NCBI RefSeq assembly: GCF_900129285.1
Contig: NZ_FQUW01000009.1
Span: 1 to 64,000, forward strand
Reading direction: 5' to 3'
From: Desulfofundulus australicus DSM 11792
GTDB taxonomy: Bacteria; Bacillota; Desulfotomaculia; Desulfotomaculales; Desulfovirgulaceae
DNA: 64,000 bases
Made by a program: the position numbers and the translations under genes. Of the stretch, positions 8,413 through 16,890 are shown one piece after another. The stretch's first letter is position 1, and every line of letters starts with the position of its first letter. The notes under the pieces are model-generated. The model was not told the origin of the DNA, ran no database searches, and saw nothing but the letters and a program-made list of their open reading frames with translations.

Positions 8413-9837
8413 TTATTTTCTTTCAAAACGCAAATCTCTAAATTCAAAGCGGCCGCCGGCCGCAGATACCCGGGGCCTCCCATCCCGGTGCACCCGGTAA
8501 CCAACCTGGCGCGAACGCCCGTAAGCCGTGGCATAGATCAGTTTGATAAATTCCTCCACATCCTCGATGCCCAGCTCCCGGGCACAAATCTCCTTTCGCC
8601 CGGCCAGTTTTTCCATCACCCAGGCGTTGATCTTCTCCCGGGTCATGCGCCTTTCCAGCTGCTGCCGGAAGGAGCGCAGCCGTTCTCTACGGCGCTCCGG
8701 GTCAATTTCCTCCAGCTCCTGCACTTCCCGGGGCTGGTGCTGCCTGGCCGCCTCCCTCCCGGTATAAAGGGACTCCCGGTCCAGAAATCCCTGGGTGAAG
8801 AAGCTGAACAGGTGACCCAGCTCTTCCGGAAGGTAATCGTCGGAGCGCATGCCCTCCTGGGCGCGCAGCCCGGCCAGGAACTTTAAAATTTCCATCAGCT
8901 GGCCTTCCACGTCTTTACTGCTGTTGAGGATGTACTTCAACTGCTGGAAGGAAGCATTGGCATAGCGGGCATTGCGCCGGTCGATTTCATCCAGCAGGTC
9001 GTCCAGGCCGATGTAGGCCTGGCGGATGTAGTCAATACGGCGGTAAATCTCCTGCCGCGCCGTGGGCAGATCCGGAAAACGCTCCCGCTGCACCTCCAGA
9101 CCGGCCGTCCGGTCCACCCAGGCCGCATCGTTGTACCACTGGTTCAAACGGGCAATAATCTTGGGACGGTAACGGGAAACGTTGTCCGAAGTCTTCAGGC
9201 GGTGGTAGCTGCGGTCGATAATTTCCTCCATGTAGTCTTGAAAATGAATCTTTAAAATCTCCCGGGGCTCCTTTTCCGCCAGGACCCGCTCAATGTAACG
9301 CTTAATGTTGTGATTTAAAGACTTCAAACCGTTGATCAGTTGCTCGGTCTGCTCATAGGCCTTTTCCAGGGCCAGGTTGCCCTGGCGGTCGGCCTCCTCG
9401 GAATGGAGCAAAGTGTAGGTGGCATAAACATATCCCTGGTATTCCACCTGCCGGTGGCGGCGGATCTTGTCCAGCACATCCAGGATTTTTATGGCATAAT
9501 CGGGCAGGCTGATGTACTGCACGTAATTGCTGTACACCTCGCTGACCACCCAGCCTGTGGCCTCCAGCTTGCGCAGGATAAAGGCGGCCCTTTCCCGGGG
9601 CCCGGCCGGCGTATCCAGGGATTCCTCCCAGATTTCATCGGCCAGGGCCTGTTCAAAAAAGCCATCCTTCTGCTCTATATAGTCAACAATCAGGTCGATG
9701 ACCACATCCCGTTCCATCCCGAAGGTGGTCAGCTGGTACTGGTCGTAAATGCGGAACAGAATGGCCGCGTAGTCCTGCTTTAAGGGGCTGGCCAGGACCG
9801 AAAAAAACCGCTCCGGGATGACGGCAAAAAGGTTCAC
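8413..9837 (-). CDS. jetA: Wadjet kleisin-like subunit JetA
   Basis: A 474-residue protein matching JetA, the MukF/kleisin-like subunit that closes the SMC ring in Wadjet. It begins with a winged-helix-like region (MNLFAVIPERFFSVLASP, then FGMERDVVIDLIVDYIE) typical of the JetA family found in Firmicutes, followed by a helical middle and a C-terminal domain rich in basic residues. The GTG at 9837 has GGGAGGAG 6 bases upstream. It opens the operon, behind a recognisable promoter and a leader of about 60 bases. The system subtype cannot be fixed without profile searches. Confidence 0.87.
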   Translation of the reverse strand: MNLFAVIPERFFSVLASPLKQDYAAILFRIYDQYQLTTFGMERDVVIDLIVDYIEQKDGFFEQALADEIWEESLDTPAGPRERAAFILRKLEATGWVVSEVYSNYVQYISLPDYAIKILDVLDKIRRHRQVEYQGYVYATYTLLHSEEADRQGNLALEKAYEQTEQLINGLKSLNHNIKRYIERVLAEKEPREILKIHFQDYMEEIIDRSYHRLKTSDNVSRYRPKIIARLNQWYNDAAWVDRTAGLEVQRERFPDLPTARQEIYRRIDYIRQAYIGLDDLLDEIDRRNARYANASFQQLKYILNSSKDVEGQLMEILKFLAGLRAQEGMRSDDYLPEELGHLFSFFTQGFLDRESLYTGREAARQHQPREVQELEEIDPERRRERLRSFRQQLERRMTREKINAWVMEKLAGRKEICARELGIEDVEEFIKLIYATAYGRSRQVGYRVHRDGRPRVSAAGGRFEFRDLRFERK

Positions 9838-9903
9838 TCTAACTCCTCCCGGGGAAATTTTTTAACTGGAGGTGGTTCGGCATCGCCAGCAGATTTCCTC
9901 TTA

Positions 9904-9933
9904 ATTGTACTAATTTTTCAGGGGGAAATACAA
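9904..9933 (-). promoter_or_regulatory. Probable sigma-A promoter of the Wadjet operon
   Basis: On the minus strand TTGTAT is followed after 18 bases by TACAAT, about 65 bases upstream of the jetA start. Confidence 0.55.
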
Positions 9934-10047
9934 CCACATCCATCAATTTTCCCCATGAACCGTTGCGGCCCTCAGCGGTGGACAACCTTTCCGGACTTTA
10001 GCAGAAAGGAAACCGGGTCCATCCGCAGAAACAACATATATGGTAAA

Positions 10048-10351
10048 TGTTCAGTGATCCCGCTATGGTGCCGCGTTGTCCACGCTCACTCCAGTGCTCC
10101 GCGTAAGATGCGCACCGCGACTCGCTTCGGACCGGACTAGCGGCGCTGCAAAGGCGGCATGGCAGTTGCACCTTACTGTCATCTTTTTGGCGTTTCAGTA
10201 AGTTACCTTTTCTAAAGCAACATTTCGGTGCCGCTGGTTTCGCGCCGCAGTCCGGTTACCCTCGCTTTGCCGGGTGCTGTTACCAGCGCTCCGCAAGTCG
10301 TTCGCTTTGGACAACGCGACACCGTGCCGACGGTAGCGGTTTTACTGAACA
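10048..10351. repeat. 304-bp nested inverted-repeat element
   Basis: A long imperfect palindrome fills the space between jetA and sfsA. The ends are TGTTCAGT and ACTGAACA (10048-10055 and 10344-10351). Inside, in the same nested order, are CCGCTA/TAGCGG (10060/10334), CGCGTTGTCCA/TGGACAACGCG (10072/10308, 11 bp perfect), ACCGGACT/AGTCCGGT (10131/10249), GCGGCGC/GCGCCGC (10140/10242), GCGGCA/TGCCGC (10154/10229) and CTTACTG/CAGTAAG (10172/10196). It contains no convincing gene. It may be a MITE-like element or template for a long structured RNA. A related, decayed copy lies at 12195-12275. Confidence 0.75.
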
Positions 10352-10384
10352 ATTACACATAATGTATACAAGAAATCGGGGAAC

Positions 10385-11116
10385 ATGGTTTCAATGCTTT
10401 GCAGTCTGCATTTACCTCCACAACTGGAAGAAGCCACCTTCATCCGCCGCTTGAACCGCTTTGTCGCCGAGGTGCAGGTGAGGGGAAACCGGGAACTGGC
10501 CCATGTGCCCAGTTCCGGTCGCATGGCGGAATTGCTCGTCACCGGCCGCCGGGTGTGGGTGAACCGCCACCGGAACGAAGGCCATAGAACCACCTGCCGC
10601 CTGCTGCTGGTGGAATACGAGGGCATACTGGTATCGGTGGATGCCACCCTGCCCAACCGGCTGGTGGGCCGGGCACTGCAGGCGGGGGCACTGAAAGAAT
10701 TTATGGCCTACGACACCATCCGGGCAGAGTACACCCGCAGCCAGAGCCGCTTTGATTTTTATTTGAACGGCCCGCCGGGAGGGTGCCTGCTGGAAGTAAA
10801 ATCCGTGACCCTGGTGGAAAAGGGAGTGGCCCTTTTCCCCGACGCTCCCTCGGCACGGGGCACAAAGCACCTGGAGGAGCTGGCAGCCGCCCGCAGGGAG
10901 GGACTTCAGGGGGCGGTTCTTTTCGTGGCCCAGCGGGAAGACGCCCGTTGCTTTTCACCCCACCACCGGCAGGACCCGGCTTTTGCCGGGGCACTGCAGC
11001 GGGCCGCGGCCAGCGGGGTGCGGGTGCTGGCCTACCGCTGCCGGGTGAGCCGGGAAGCAGTTACCCTGGAAAGGGAGATCCCCGTTTTACTGGGGCAAGA
11101 AAACCCGCACCGGTAA
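10385..11116 (+). CDS. sfsA: SfsA-family DNA/RNA nuclease
   Basis: A 243-residue SfsA (sugar fermentation stimulation protein) homologue. The N-terminal OB-fold part carries HVPSSGRMAELL, close to the usual HxPNxGRMxEL, and the C-terminal PD-(D/E)XK-like nuclease part carries RFDFYL and the conserved CLLEVKSVTL, followed by PDAPSARGTKHLEEL. Length is normal (about 230-240). Two ATGs are possible at 10385 and 10394; GGGG at 10377-10380 is close to the first, which is used. Members bind DNA and have been described as nucleases; the physiological role is unclear. The gene lies between the inverted-repeat element and the DMT exporter gene. Confidence 0.93.
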   Translation: MVSMLCSLHLPPQLEEATFIRRLNRFVAEVQVRGNRELAHVPSSGRMAELLVTGRRVWVNRHRNEGHRTTCRLLLVEYEGILVSVDATLPNRLVGRALQAGALKEFMAYDTIRAEYTRSQSRFDFYLNGPPGGCLLEVKSVTLVEKGVALFPDAPSARGTKHLEELAAARREGLQGAVLFVAQREDARCFSPHHRQDPAFAGALQRAAASGVRVLAYRCRVSREAVTLEREIPVLLGQENPHR

Positions 11117-11125
11117 GACAGGCTG

Positions 11126-11134
11126 TGCTATAAT
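11126..11134 (+). promoter_or_regulatory. Extended -10 promoter for the DMT exporter gene
   Basis: TGCTATAAT is a perfect extended -10 element (TGnTATAAT) 85 bases upstream of the exporter ATG; no clear -35 is needed for this class. The leader holds a weak hairpin GTTC...GAAC but no recognised riboswitch. Confidence 0.6.
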
Positions 11135-11218
11135 GTTGAACCGGGTGGTTGTTCTGGCACGAAAAGGAACACCGGATCGACCCGCAACCCCGGAACGAAA
11201 CAACAGGAGGAAAGGGTA

Positions 11219-12100
11219 ATGCACCAGGAAAAACAGGGGCCCGGTCGGCAGGGGCTGGGTATGGCACTGGTTTTATTTTCCACAATCTGCTTGAGCGTGG
11301 AGCCCGTAGCGGCCAAAATTGCCTATCAGGGTGGCGCCACCGTCATGACCACCCTCACCCTGCGGTACGTTCTGGCCGCAGTGCTTTTCTGGCTGCTCAT
11401 CCTGGCGGGAGGTTATGCTTTCAGGCTTACTCTCCGGCAGCTGCTGGCGGTAACGGCTTTATCTGCGGGAACCCAGGCGCTCGCCGTACTGGCCCTTTTT
11501 GAAGCTTTCCGTTACATAACGGCCGGAATGGCCATCCTGTTTCTCTACTTTTACCCCACGGTGGTCACCATCCTGGCCTTCTTCTTTTTAAAAGAACCTT
11601 TTACCCGGCAGAAAGTGCTGGCTCTTTTTTTAACCCTGGGAGGCTGTGCGGTGATCCTGGGGCAACCGGTAAATACACTGGACCCAAGGGGGGTGGTCCT
11701 GTCCCTGGCCGCCGCCTTCACCTATGCCATATTCCTGGTGGGTTCCACCCGCCTGCTGGCCAGCATCCAGACACTGGTGTACAACACCTGGGTTACCACC
11801 CTTCTGGCCGTGACCCTGGGCGGGCTTGCCCTCCTGCGGGGGCAGCTGGACCTGTCCTTCAATACGGAGGCCATGATGGCCATCGGGGTGCTGGGCATTG
11901 TTTCCACCGTCCTGGCCATGGCGGCCCTGATGCGGGGGGTAAAGGAAATCGGAGCTTCCCGGGCAGCCATCATCAGTACTTTTGAACCGGTGGCGGCAGC
12001 CTTGCTGGGTTTTCTGGTGCTGGGCGAAAGCCTGACGGCCTGGCAGATGATCGGGGGGGCGGCCGTCCTGGCGGGCGTATTCCTGCAAAAGAGGGCATGA
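11219..12100 (+). CDS. EamA/DMT-family transporter
   Basis: A 293-residue membrane protein with about ten predicted transmembrane helices arranged as two EamA repeats, the drug/metabolite exporter fold. The first repeat contains TLTLRYVLAAVLFW and the second ends with the typical ASRAAIISTFEPVAAALLGFLVLGE. The ATG is preceded by AGGAGGAAAGGGTA. It stands alone between sfsA and a decayed repeat. The substrate cannot be predicted from sequence. Confidence 0.88.
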   Translation: MHQEKQGPGRQGLGMALVLFSTICLSVEPVAAKIAYQGGATVMTTLTLRYVLAAVLFWLLILAGGYAFRLTLRQLLAVTALSAGTQALAVLALFEAFRYITAGMAILFLYFYPTVVTILAFFFLKEPFTRQKVLALFLTLGGCAVILGQPVNTLDPRGVVLSLAAAFTYAIFLVGSTRLLASIQTLVYNTWVTTLLAVTLGGLALLRGQLDLSFNTEAMMAIGVLGIVSTVLAMAALMRGVKEIGASRAAIISTFEPVAAALLGFLVLGESLTAWQMIGGAAVLAGVFLQKRA

Positions 12101-12194
12101 GCCGGATCCCGCCGGCCCCCAAAATGGGGAGACATCATCGTTTCAAGTCTGGGATAGTTTCTGGTGTTACGTTATGGCGTTAGGTGTATGTCCA

Positions 12195-12275
12195 GCAAAC
12201 GAGCTGCGGTGCACATCTTACACGAAGCATTGGGTAAGTGCTGGGCCGCACCCAACCGGGTTTATTGAACGTTTA
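12195..12275. repeat. Decayed relative of the 304-bp inverted-repeat element
   Basis: Positions 12208-12233 match the reverse complement of 10091-10116 in 22 of 26 bases, and all four differences are transitions. Similarity continues to ATTGAACGTTTAC near 12273, which corresponds to the TGTTCAGT end of the first element. The arms no longer pair well, so this looks like an old copy. It occupies the 300-bp gap between the DMT exporter and arsC, which otherwise holds only the arsC promoter. Confidence 0.6.
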
Positions 12276-12339
12276 CGGTGTCAGTTGCGCAGTTGCTTTA
12301 ACAAAACGATACTCCAGTGACTTTTAACGAAAAGTTAAT

Positions 12340-12368
12340 TTGTGATGGATTTATGAGTAAGTTATAAT
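12340..12368 (+). promoter_or_regulatory. Sigma-A promoter of arsC
   Basis: TTGTGA is followed after 17 bases by TATAAT, about 30 bases upstream of the arsC ribosome site. No obvious ArsR-type palindrome overlaps it. Confidence 0.75.
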
Positions 12369-12404
12369 ATAGACAAAATGTTACAAAATAGGGGGAATAA
12401 ACTT

Positions 12405-12830
<426 letters not shown>

Positions 12831-12869
12831 TCGTGCCATCCATCAGACGTTGCTGGACAAAAACTATTC

Positions 12870-12966
12870 TGGAGGGGAGAGGTCGGAATCGAACCGGACT
12901 CCCACCTGGATCGCAGGCAGGCCAGCGGGTTTGCAGCCCGCGGGGGGCACCAGCCCCGCTCTCCCC
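12870..12966 (-). tRNA. Unusual tRNA-Cys(GCA) with a tRNA-Sec-like fold
   Basis: The 97-nt minus-strand gene folds with an 8-bp acceptor stem (GGGGAGAG with CTCTCCCC), a 5-bp D stem with a 4-nt loop (GGGGC-TGGT-GCCCC), a 5-bp anticodon stem with loop CTGCAAA (anticodon GCA), a long variable arm containing CCTG-CGATC-CAGG, and a T arm with loop TTCGATT whose stem has one bulged C. It ends T-CCA, so U73 and CCA are encoded. U73 and GCA are cysteine identity elements; tRNA-Sec would have G73 and UCA. The 8-bp acceptor, long D stem and long variable arm are tRNA-Sec traits. I recall reports of minor Sec-like cysteine tRNAs with an 8-bp acceptor and a bulge. It is therefore called a minor tRNA-Cys. 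Confidence 0.85.
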
Positions 12967-13068
12967 GCTTTTTTATTTTTCTCCACAGGCCCATAAAGTC
13001 CTTGTATGCATGTCATTTGATTATTTTATAAGAGAGCGGGCTTTAATAATAAATTTTTAAAGATAGAG

Positions 13069-13092
13069 GGCCTGCCTCCCGGGCAGGTCCCT
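13069..13092 (-). terminator. Hairpin after the 3-hydroxyacyl-CoA dehydrogenase gene
   Basis: GGGACCTGCC pairs with GGCAGGCCC (one bulge) 55 bases past the stop codon; the downstream T content is only moderate, so termination is probable but not certain. Confidence 0.5.
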
Positions 13093-13145
13093 GGTCAGAA
13101 TTACCTCAGTATTATAAATTTCCGGGGCAAAACACGCCAGCCGCA

Positions 13146-13991
13146 TTAATACCGGTAGAAACCCCTGCCGGTCTTTCGCCCCAGATGCCCCGCCCGCACC
13201 AGCTTTCTGAGAAGGGGTGCCGGGCGGTACTTGGAGTCGCAGGTTTCCTGGTAGAGGGTGTCCATAACCATCAGCAGCACGTCAAGGCCGATCAGGTCCG
13301 CCAGGGCCAGCGGGCCGATGGGGTGGTTGGCGCCCAGCTTCATCCCCCTGTCGATGTCCTCCGCCGTGGCGATGCCTTCCTGCAGCACAAAGATGGCCTC
13401 GTTGATCATGGGAACCAGTATGCGGTTGACCACAAACAGGGGGGCTTCTTTAACCGTGATCACGGTTTTACCCATGTGCTCGCATACTTCCCGGGCACGA
13501 ATGTAGGTCTCCTCGCTGGTCTCTTCCCCGCGAATGATTTCCACCAGCTTCATTACCGGCACGGGGTTGAAGAAATGGGTTCCAATAAATTTATCCGCCC
13601 GGCGGGTAACGGATGCCATTTCCGTTATGGAAAGGCCTGAAGTATTGGAGCAGAAGATGGTTTCCGGCCGGCAGATGCCGTCCAGCTCCCGGTAGAGAGC
13701 CTTCTTTTGCTCCATGTTTTCGATAATGGCCTCGAAAACCAGGTCCGCTTTCTCCACCCCGGCCAGTCCGGTGGTAGGGGTAATCCTCTCCATAATCGCT
13801 GCTGTCTCCTCACCCAGCTTTCCCGCGGCCGCCAGGCGTTCCAGGCTGGAGCGGATACGGGCCAGCCCGCCCTGGACAAATTCTTCTTTAATATCGGACA
13901 GGACAACCCGGTAGCCGGCCATGGCAGCCACCTGGGCGATACCGGCGCCCATGGTACCGGCCCCAATAACGGCAATGTTTTCAATTTTCAT
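13146..13991 (-). CDS. hbd: 3-hydroxybutyryl-CoA dehydrogenase
   Basis: A 281-residue NAD-dependent 3-hydroxyacyl-CoA dehydrogenase of normal length, which oxidises 3-hydroxyacyl-CoA to 3-ketoacyl-CoA (or the reverse in butyrate formation). The Rossmann motif is [13 protein letters not shown], the catalytic region holds [13 protein letters not shown] with the active His, and the C-terminal domain has [18 protein letters not shown] and FYRY at the end. ATG 13991 lies 8 bases after AAGGAG; a GTG three codons upstream is less well placed. Last gene of the acyl-CoA operon started at the thiolase; a 43-bp gap separates it from the ligase gene. Confidence 0.93.
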   Translation of the reverse strand: MKIENIAVIGAGTMGAGIAQVAAMAGYRVVLSDIKEEFVQGGLARIRSSLERLAAAGKLGEETAAIMERITPTTGLAGVEKADLVFEAIIENMEQKKALYRELDGICRPETIFCSNTSGLSITEMASVTRRADKFIGTHFFNPVPVMKLVEIIRGEETSEETYIRAREVCEHMGKTVITVKEAPLFVVNRILVPMINEAIFVLQEGIATAEDIDRGMKLGANHPIGPLALADLIGLDVLLMVMDTLYQETCDSKYRPAPLLRKLVRAGHLGRKTGRGFYRY

Positions 13992-14034
13992 ATTGACCAC
14001 TCCTTTCCGATTTTTCTGTCACTACATTGCAAAA

Positions 14035-15690
14035 TTACTTTTGAAAGTAATCACGATATATTAAACGCAGATCCCGCTTTAGAATTTTGCCACTGGGAGT
14101 TTTGGGCAACTGGTCGATAAAGAGTACTCCCTTGGGGACTTTAAATGGAGCCAGATGTTCCCGGCAAAGGGCAATGATTTCTTCCTCCGTAGCGGTGCAG
14201 CCCGATTTCAACACTACCACGGCCGTAACGGCTTCCACCCATTTTTCGTGGGGAAGGCCGATAACAGCCACTTCCGAAACTGCCGGATGCCTGTAAATAA
14301 CCTCCTCTACCTCCCGGCTGGAAACATTTTCTCCTCCGGTTTTAACCATATCCTTCTTGCGATCTACCACAGTGATAAAGTTATCCTCATCCAGCACTCC
14401 GATGTCACCACTGTGGAACCATCCGTGAGCCAGGGCTTCTTCCGTTTTGTCCGGCTCCTTAAAATACATCAGCATCACATGGGGACCCCGGCCGCAAATT
14501 TCCCCCGGCACCCCGGGAGCAGTTATGGGAGTATGGTTTTCATCCTCAATACGGGTTTCCATATTTAGCCCGCCGCAACCCGCAGAACCGGGTTTGCTGA
14601 GCTGGAAGGCCGGTTTCAAGATGGTATGATACGGGCTGAGTTCGGTCTGACCATAGTAATTATAAAAACGGCGGCAATTGGGAAAACGCTGCTGCAGTTC
14701 TTTGAGCACCTCCACCGGCATAATGGAAGCTCCATAGTAGCCTTTGGCCAGGGAACTCAGGTCATATCGCTCCAGGTCCGGGTGCCGTAACAGGGCAATC
14801 CAGACCGTTGGTGCCGCAAAAAACATGGTGGCCCGGTATTTTTCAATGGCAGCCAAAATTTCTGCCGGGTTGGGCTGCGGGAGTAGAATATTGGTACCTC
14901 CAATCATGAATATGGGATTTAGAAAAACATCCCTCTGGGCGCAGTGGAAGATGGGCATGGCATTGACGTTTATATCATCGGATGTATATTCACCATCAAC
15001 GATGGTGCCAACATACTGGGATAGAAGTGACTGGTTGGTTAAAATTACTCCCTTGGGCAGCGTTTCCGTCCCGCTGGTGTAGGTCATCTGCACCGGATCT
15101 TCAATGCGCAGCAGTGTATCAGGTTCCTCAGCGGGGTAACGGCTGTACCACTCCTCAAAATCCAGAAAATTCTCAGGAGCATTCTTTCCCTGCCCCTGGC
15201 CCGACCAGATCAATACCCTTACACCCGACATATCGCTTAAAACATCCCTTACAAGATCATAAAGGGTATCTTCAACGATAAAAACCTTACTCTCCGAGTG
15301 GTTAATGCAGAAGCTGATTTCTTTACCTCTCAGCAGGTAATTTACAGCCAGGTAGATACCGCCTGCCTTGGCAGTACCCAGCCAGGTCAGTACATGGTGA
15401 ATGGTATTGCGGGCCAGAATGGCCACCCGGTCGTACTTTTTAATCCCCAGGTCGAGCAGAGCATTGGCCACCCGGTTGGTATCTGCTTCCAGCCGGGAGT
15501 AAGTCAGTACCCTATCCCCTGAAATAAGGGCGGGCTTATCCGGATAGCGGTAAGCGCTGCGCCGCACCATGTCGGCAATGACCCAGCGGTTCACCTTGTT
15601 GTAACGTCTCCAGAGAAACTCCAGGTTTTCCTCGGTAATGGCCATGTATTTTTGCCTTTCGGCCTCGGTCAGGGGAGCCAGAGCGGACAT
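14035..15690 (-). CDS. AMP-forming acyl-CoA synthetase (fatty-acid CoA ligase)
   Basis: A 551-residue member of the ANL superfamily that activates a carboxylic acid to acyl-CoA with ATP. The phosphate-binding loop is TYTSGTETLPKGV, slightly divergent from TSGTTGxPKGV; the adenylation motifs YYGQTELSPY and FHSGDIGVLDED and the hinge/C-terminal motifs DRKKDMVKTGGENVSSREVE and PSGKILKRDLR are present, with the catalytic Lys in SGKILK. It is followed by hbd and preceded by an acyl-CoA dehydrogenase gene, so it likely feeds beta-oxidation of a short or medium acid. Exact substrate unknown. Confidence 0.92.
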   Translation of the reverse strand: MSALAPLTEAERQKYMAITEENLEFLWRRYNKVNRWVIADMVRRSAYRYPDKPALISGDRVLTYSRLEADTNRVANALLDLGIKKYDRVAILARNTIHHVLTWLGTAKAGGIYLAVNYLLRGKEISFCINHSESKVFIVEDTLYDLVRDVLSDMSGVRVLIWSGQGQGKNAPENFLDFEEWYSRYPAEEPDTLLRIEDPVQMTYTSGTETLPKGVILTNQSLLSQYVGTIVDGEYTSDDINVNAMPIFHCAQRDVFLNPIFMIGGTNILLPQPNPAEILAAIEKYRATMFFAAPTVWIALLRHPDLERYDLSSLAKGYYGASIMPVEVLKELQQRFPNCRRFYNYYGQTELSPYHTILKPAFQLSKPGSAGCGGLNMETRIEDENHTPITAPGVPGEICGRGPHVMLMYFKEPDKTEEALAHGWFHSGDIGVLDEDNFITVVDRKKDMVKTGGENVSSREVEEVIYRHPAVSEVAVIGLPHEKWVEAVTAVVVLKSGCTATEEEIIALCREHLAPFKVPKGVLFIDQLPKTPSGKILKRDLRLIYRDYFQK

Positions 15691-15701
15691 GAAAACCCCT
15701 C

Positions 15702-16868
15702 CTATTTTTCTTTTTCCAGCAGGGTCCGGGCGATAACCAGCCGCTGAATCTGGTTGGTCCCTTCATAAATCTGGGTGATCTTGGCGTCGCGCATCATGCG
15801 CTCCAGGGGGTACTCCCGCATGTAGCCATAACCCCCGAGCAACTGCACCGCATCCACAGTTACCTGCATGGCCACATCAGAGGCGAAAAGCTTGCTCATG
15901 GACGACAGCCGGCTGATTTCACCGGTGGAAGCTCCCCGGGTGGCAGCATCTTCAATGAAAAAGGCTGCCCTGTAAACCAGCTGGCGGGCTGCTTCCACCC
16001 TGGTGGCCATATCGGCCATCATGAACTGCAGGCCCTGAAAAGAGGCAATTGGCCTGCCGAACTGCACCCGCTCCCGGGTGTAATTGACGGCGTAATCCAG
16101 GGCTCCCTGGGCAATGCCCACCGCCTGGGCGCCGATTACCGGGCGGGTGCGGTCCAGGGTCATCATGGCAATTTTGAAGCCATCCCCCTCCTTTCCCAGT
16201 AGATTTGCTGCCGGAACCGGGCAGTCTTCAAAGATGAGCTCCGCGGTGGGGGAACCACGCACCCCCATTTTCCTTTCTTTTTTACCAACTGTAAAACCGG
16301 GGTAATCCTTCTCCACAATGAAAGCCGAAAGGCCCTTCAATCCCCGGCCGGGATCCGTACTGGCAAAGACAGTGTAAACATCGGCTATTCCGCCGTTGGT
16401 GATGAAGCACTTCTGGCCGGAAAGCAGGTACACATCCCCTTCACGGCGGGCCCTGGTTCTGATGGAGCCGGCGTCGGAACCGGCATTGGGCTCGGTAAGA
16501 GCAAAGGCACAGATGCGCTCGCCCGAAGCCAGGCCGGGAAGGTATTTTTTCTTCTGCTCCTCAGTCCCGGCCAGCAAAATGGGCATCAACCCCAGTTCCT
16601 GGGCCGCCACAATTAAGGAAGCGGAGGCTGAAACCCGGGCAATCTCCTCCACAATCAGGCACACCGCCGGCAGGCCCTGCCCGGTGCCGCCGTATTCCTC
16701 CGGCACCCCGGCCCCCAAAAGCCCCTGCGCGGCAAACAGCTCCTTCAAATCCCAGGGGTAAGCATCTTCCTCGTCAATGGCAGCGGCCCGGGGAGCCACT
16801 TTTTCCTCGGCCATCCGCCGCACCACCTGGCGGAGCATTTCCAGCTCTTCAGTTAACTGGTAGACCAT
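15702..16868 (-). CDS. Acyl-CoA dehydrogenase
   Basis: A 388-residue FAD enzyme of the butyryl/short-chain acyl-CoA dehydrogenase type. It shows the FAD-binding segments CAFALTEPNAGSDAGSI and CFITNGGIADVYTVF, the dimer segment VQFGRPIASFQGLQFMMADM, and the C-terminal catalytic region with QLLGGYGYMREYPLERMMRD and QIYEGTNQIQRLVIA; the base is the Glu in YEGT. Electrons should pass to an Etf such as the one at the left edge of the window. ATG 16868 follows GGAGGC. The gap to the ligase gene is 11 bp, so the genes are cotranscribed. Confidence 0.94.
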   Translation of the reverse strand: MVYQLTEELEMLRQVVRRMAEEKVAPRAAAIDEEDAYPWDLKELFAAQGLLGAGVPEEYGGTGQGLPAVCLIVEEIARVSASASLIVAAQELGLMPILLAGTEEQKKKYLPGLASGERICAFALTEPNAGSDAGSIRTRARREGDVYLLSGQKCFITNGGIADVYTVFASTDPGRGLKGLSAFIVEKDYPGFTVGKKERKMGVRGSPTAELIFEDCPVPAANLLGKEGDGFKIAMMTLDRTRPVIGAQAVGIAQGALDYAVNYTRERVQFGRPIASFQGLQFMMADMATRVEAARQLVYRAAFFIEDAATRGASTGEISRLSSMSKLFASDVAMQVTVDAVQLLGGYGYMREYPLERMMRDAKITQIYEGTNQIQRLVIARTLLEKEK

Positions 16869-16890
16869 GGTTTAAGCCTCCTTACCGTCT

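Noticed and set aside
12870-12966. Selenocysteine tRNA (selC)
   Set aside because: The fold is Sec-like, but the anticodon is GCA, not UCA, and the discriminator is U73, not G73.
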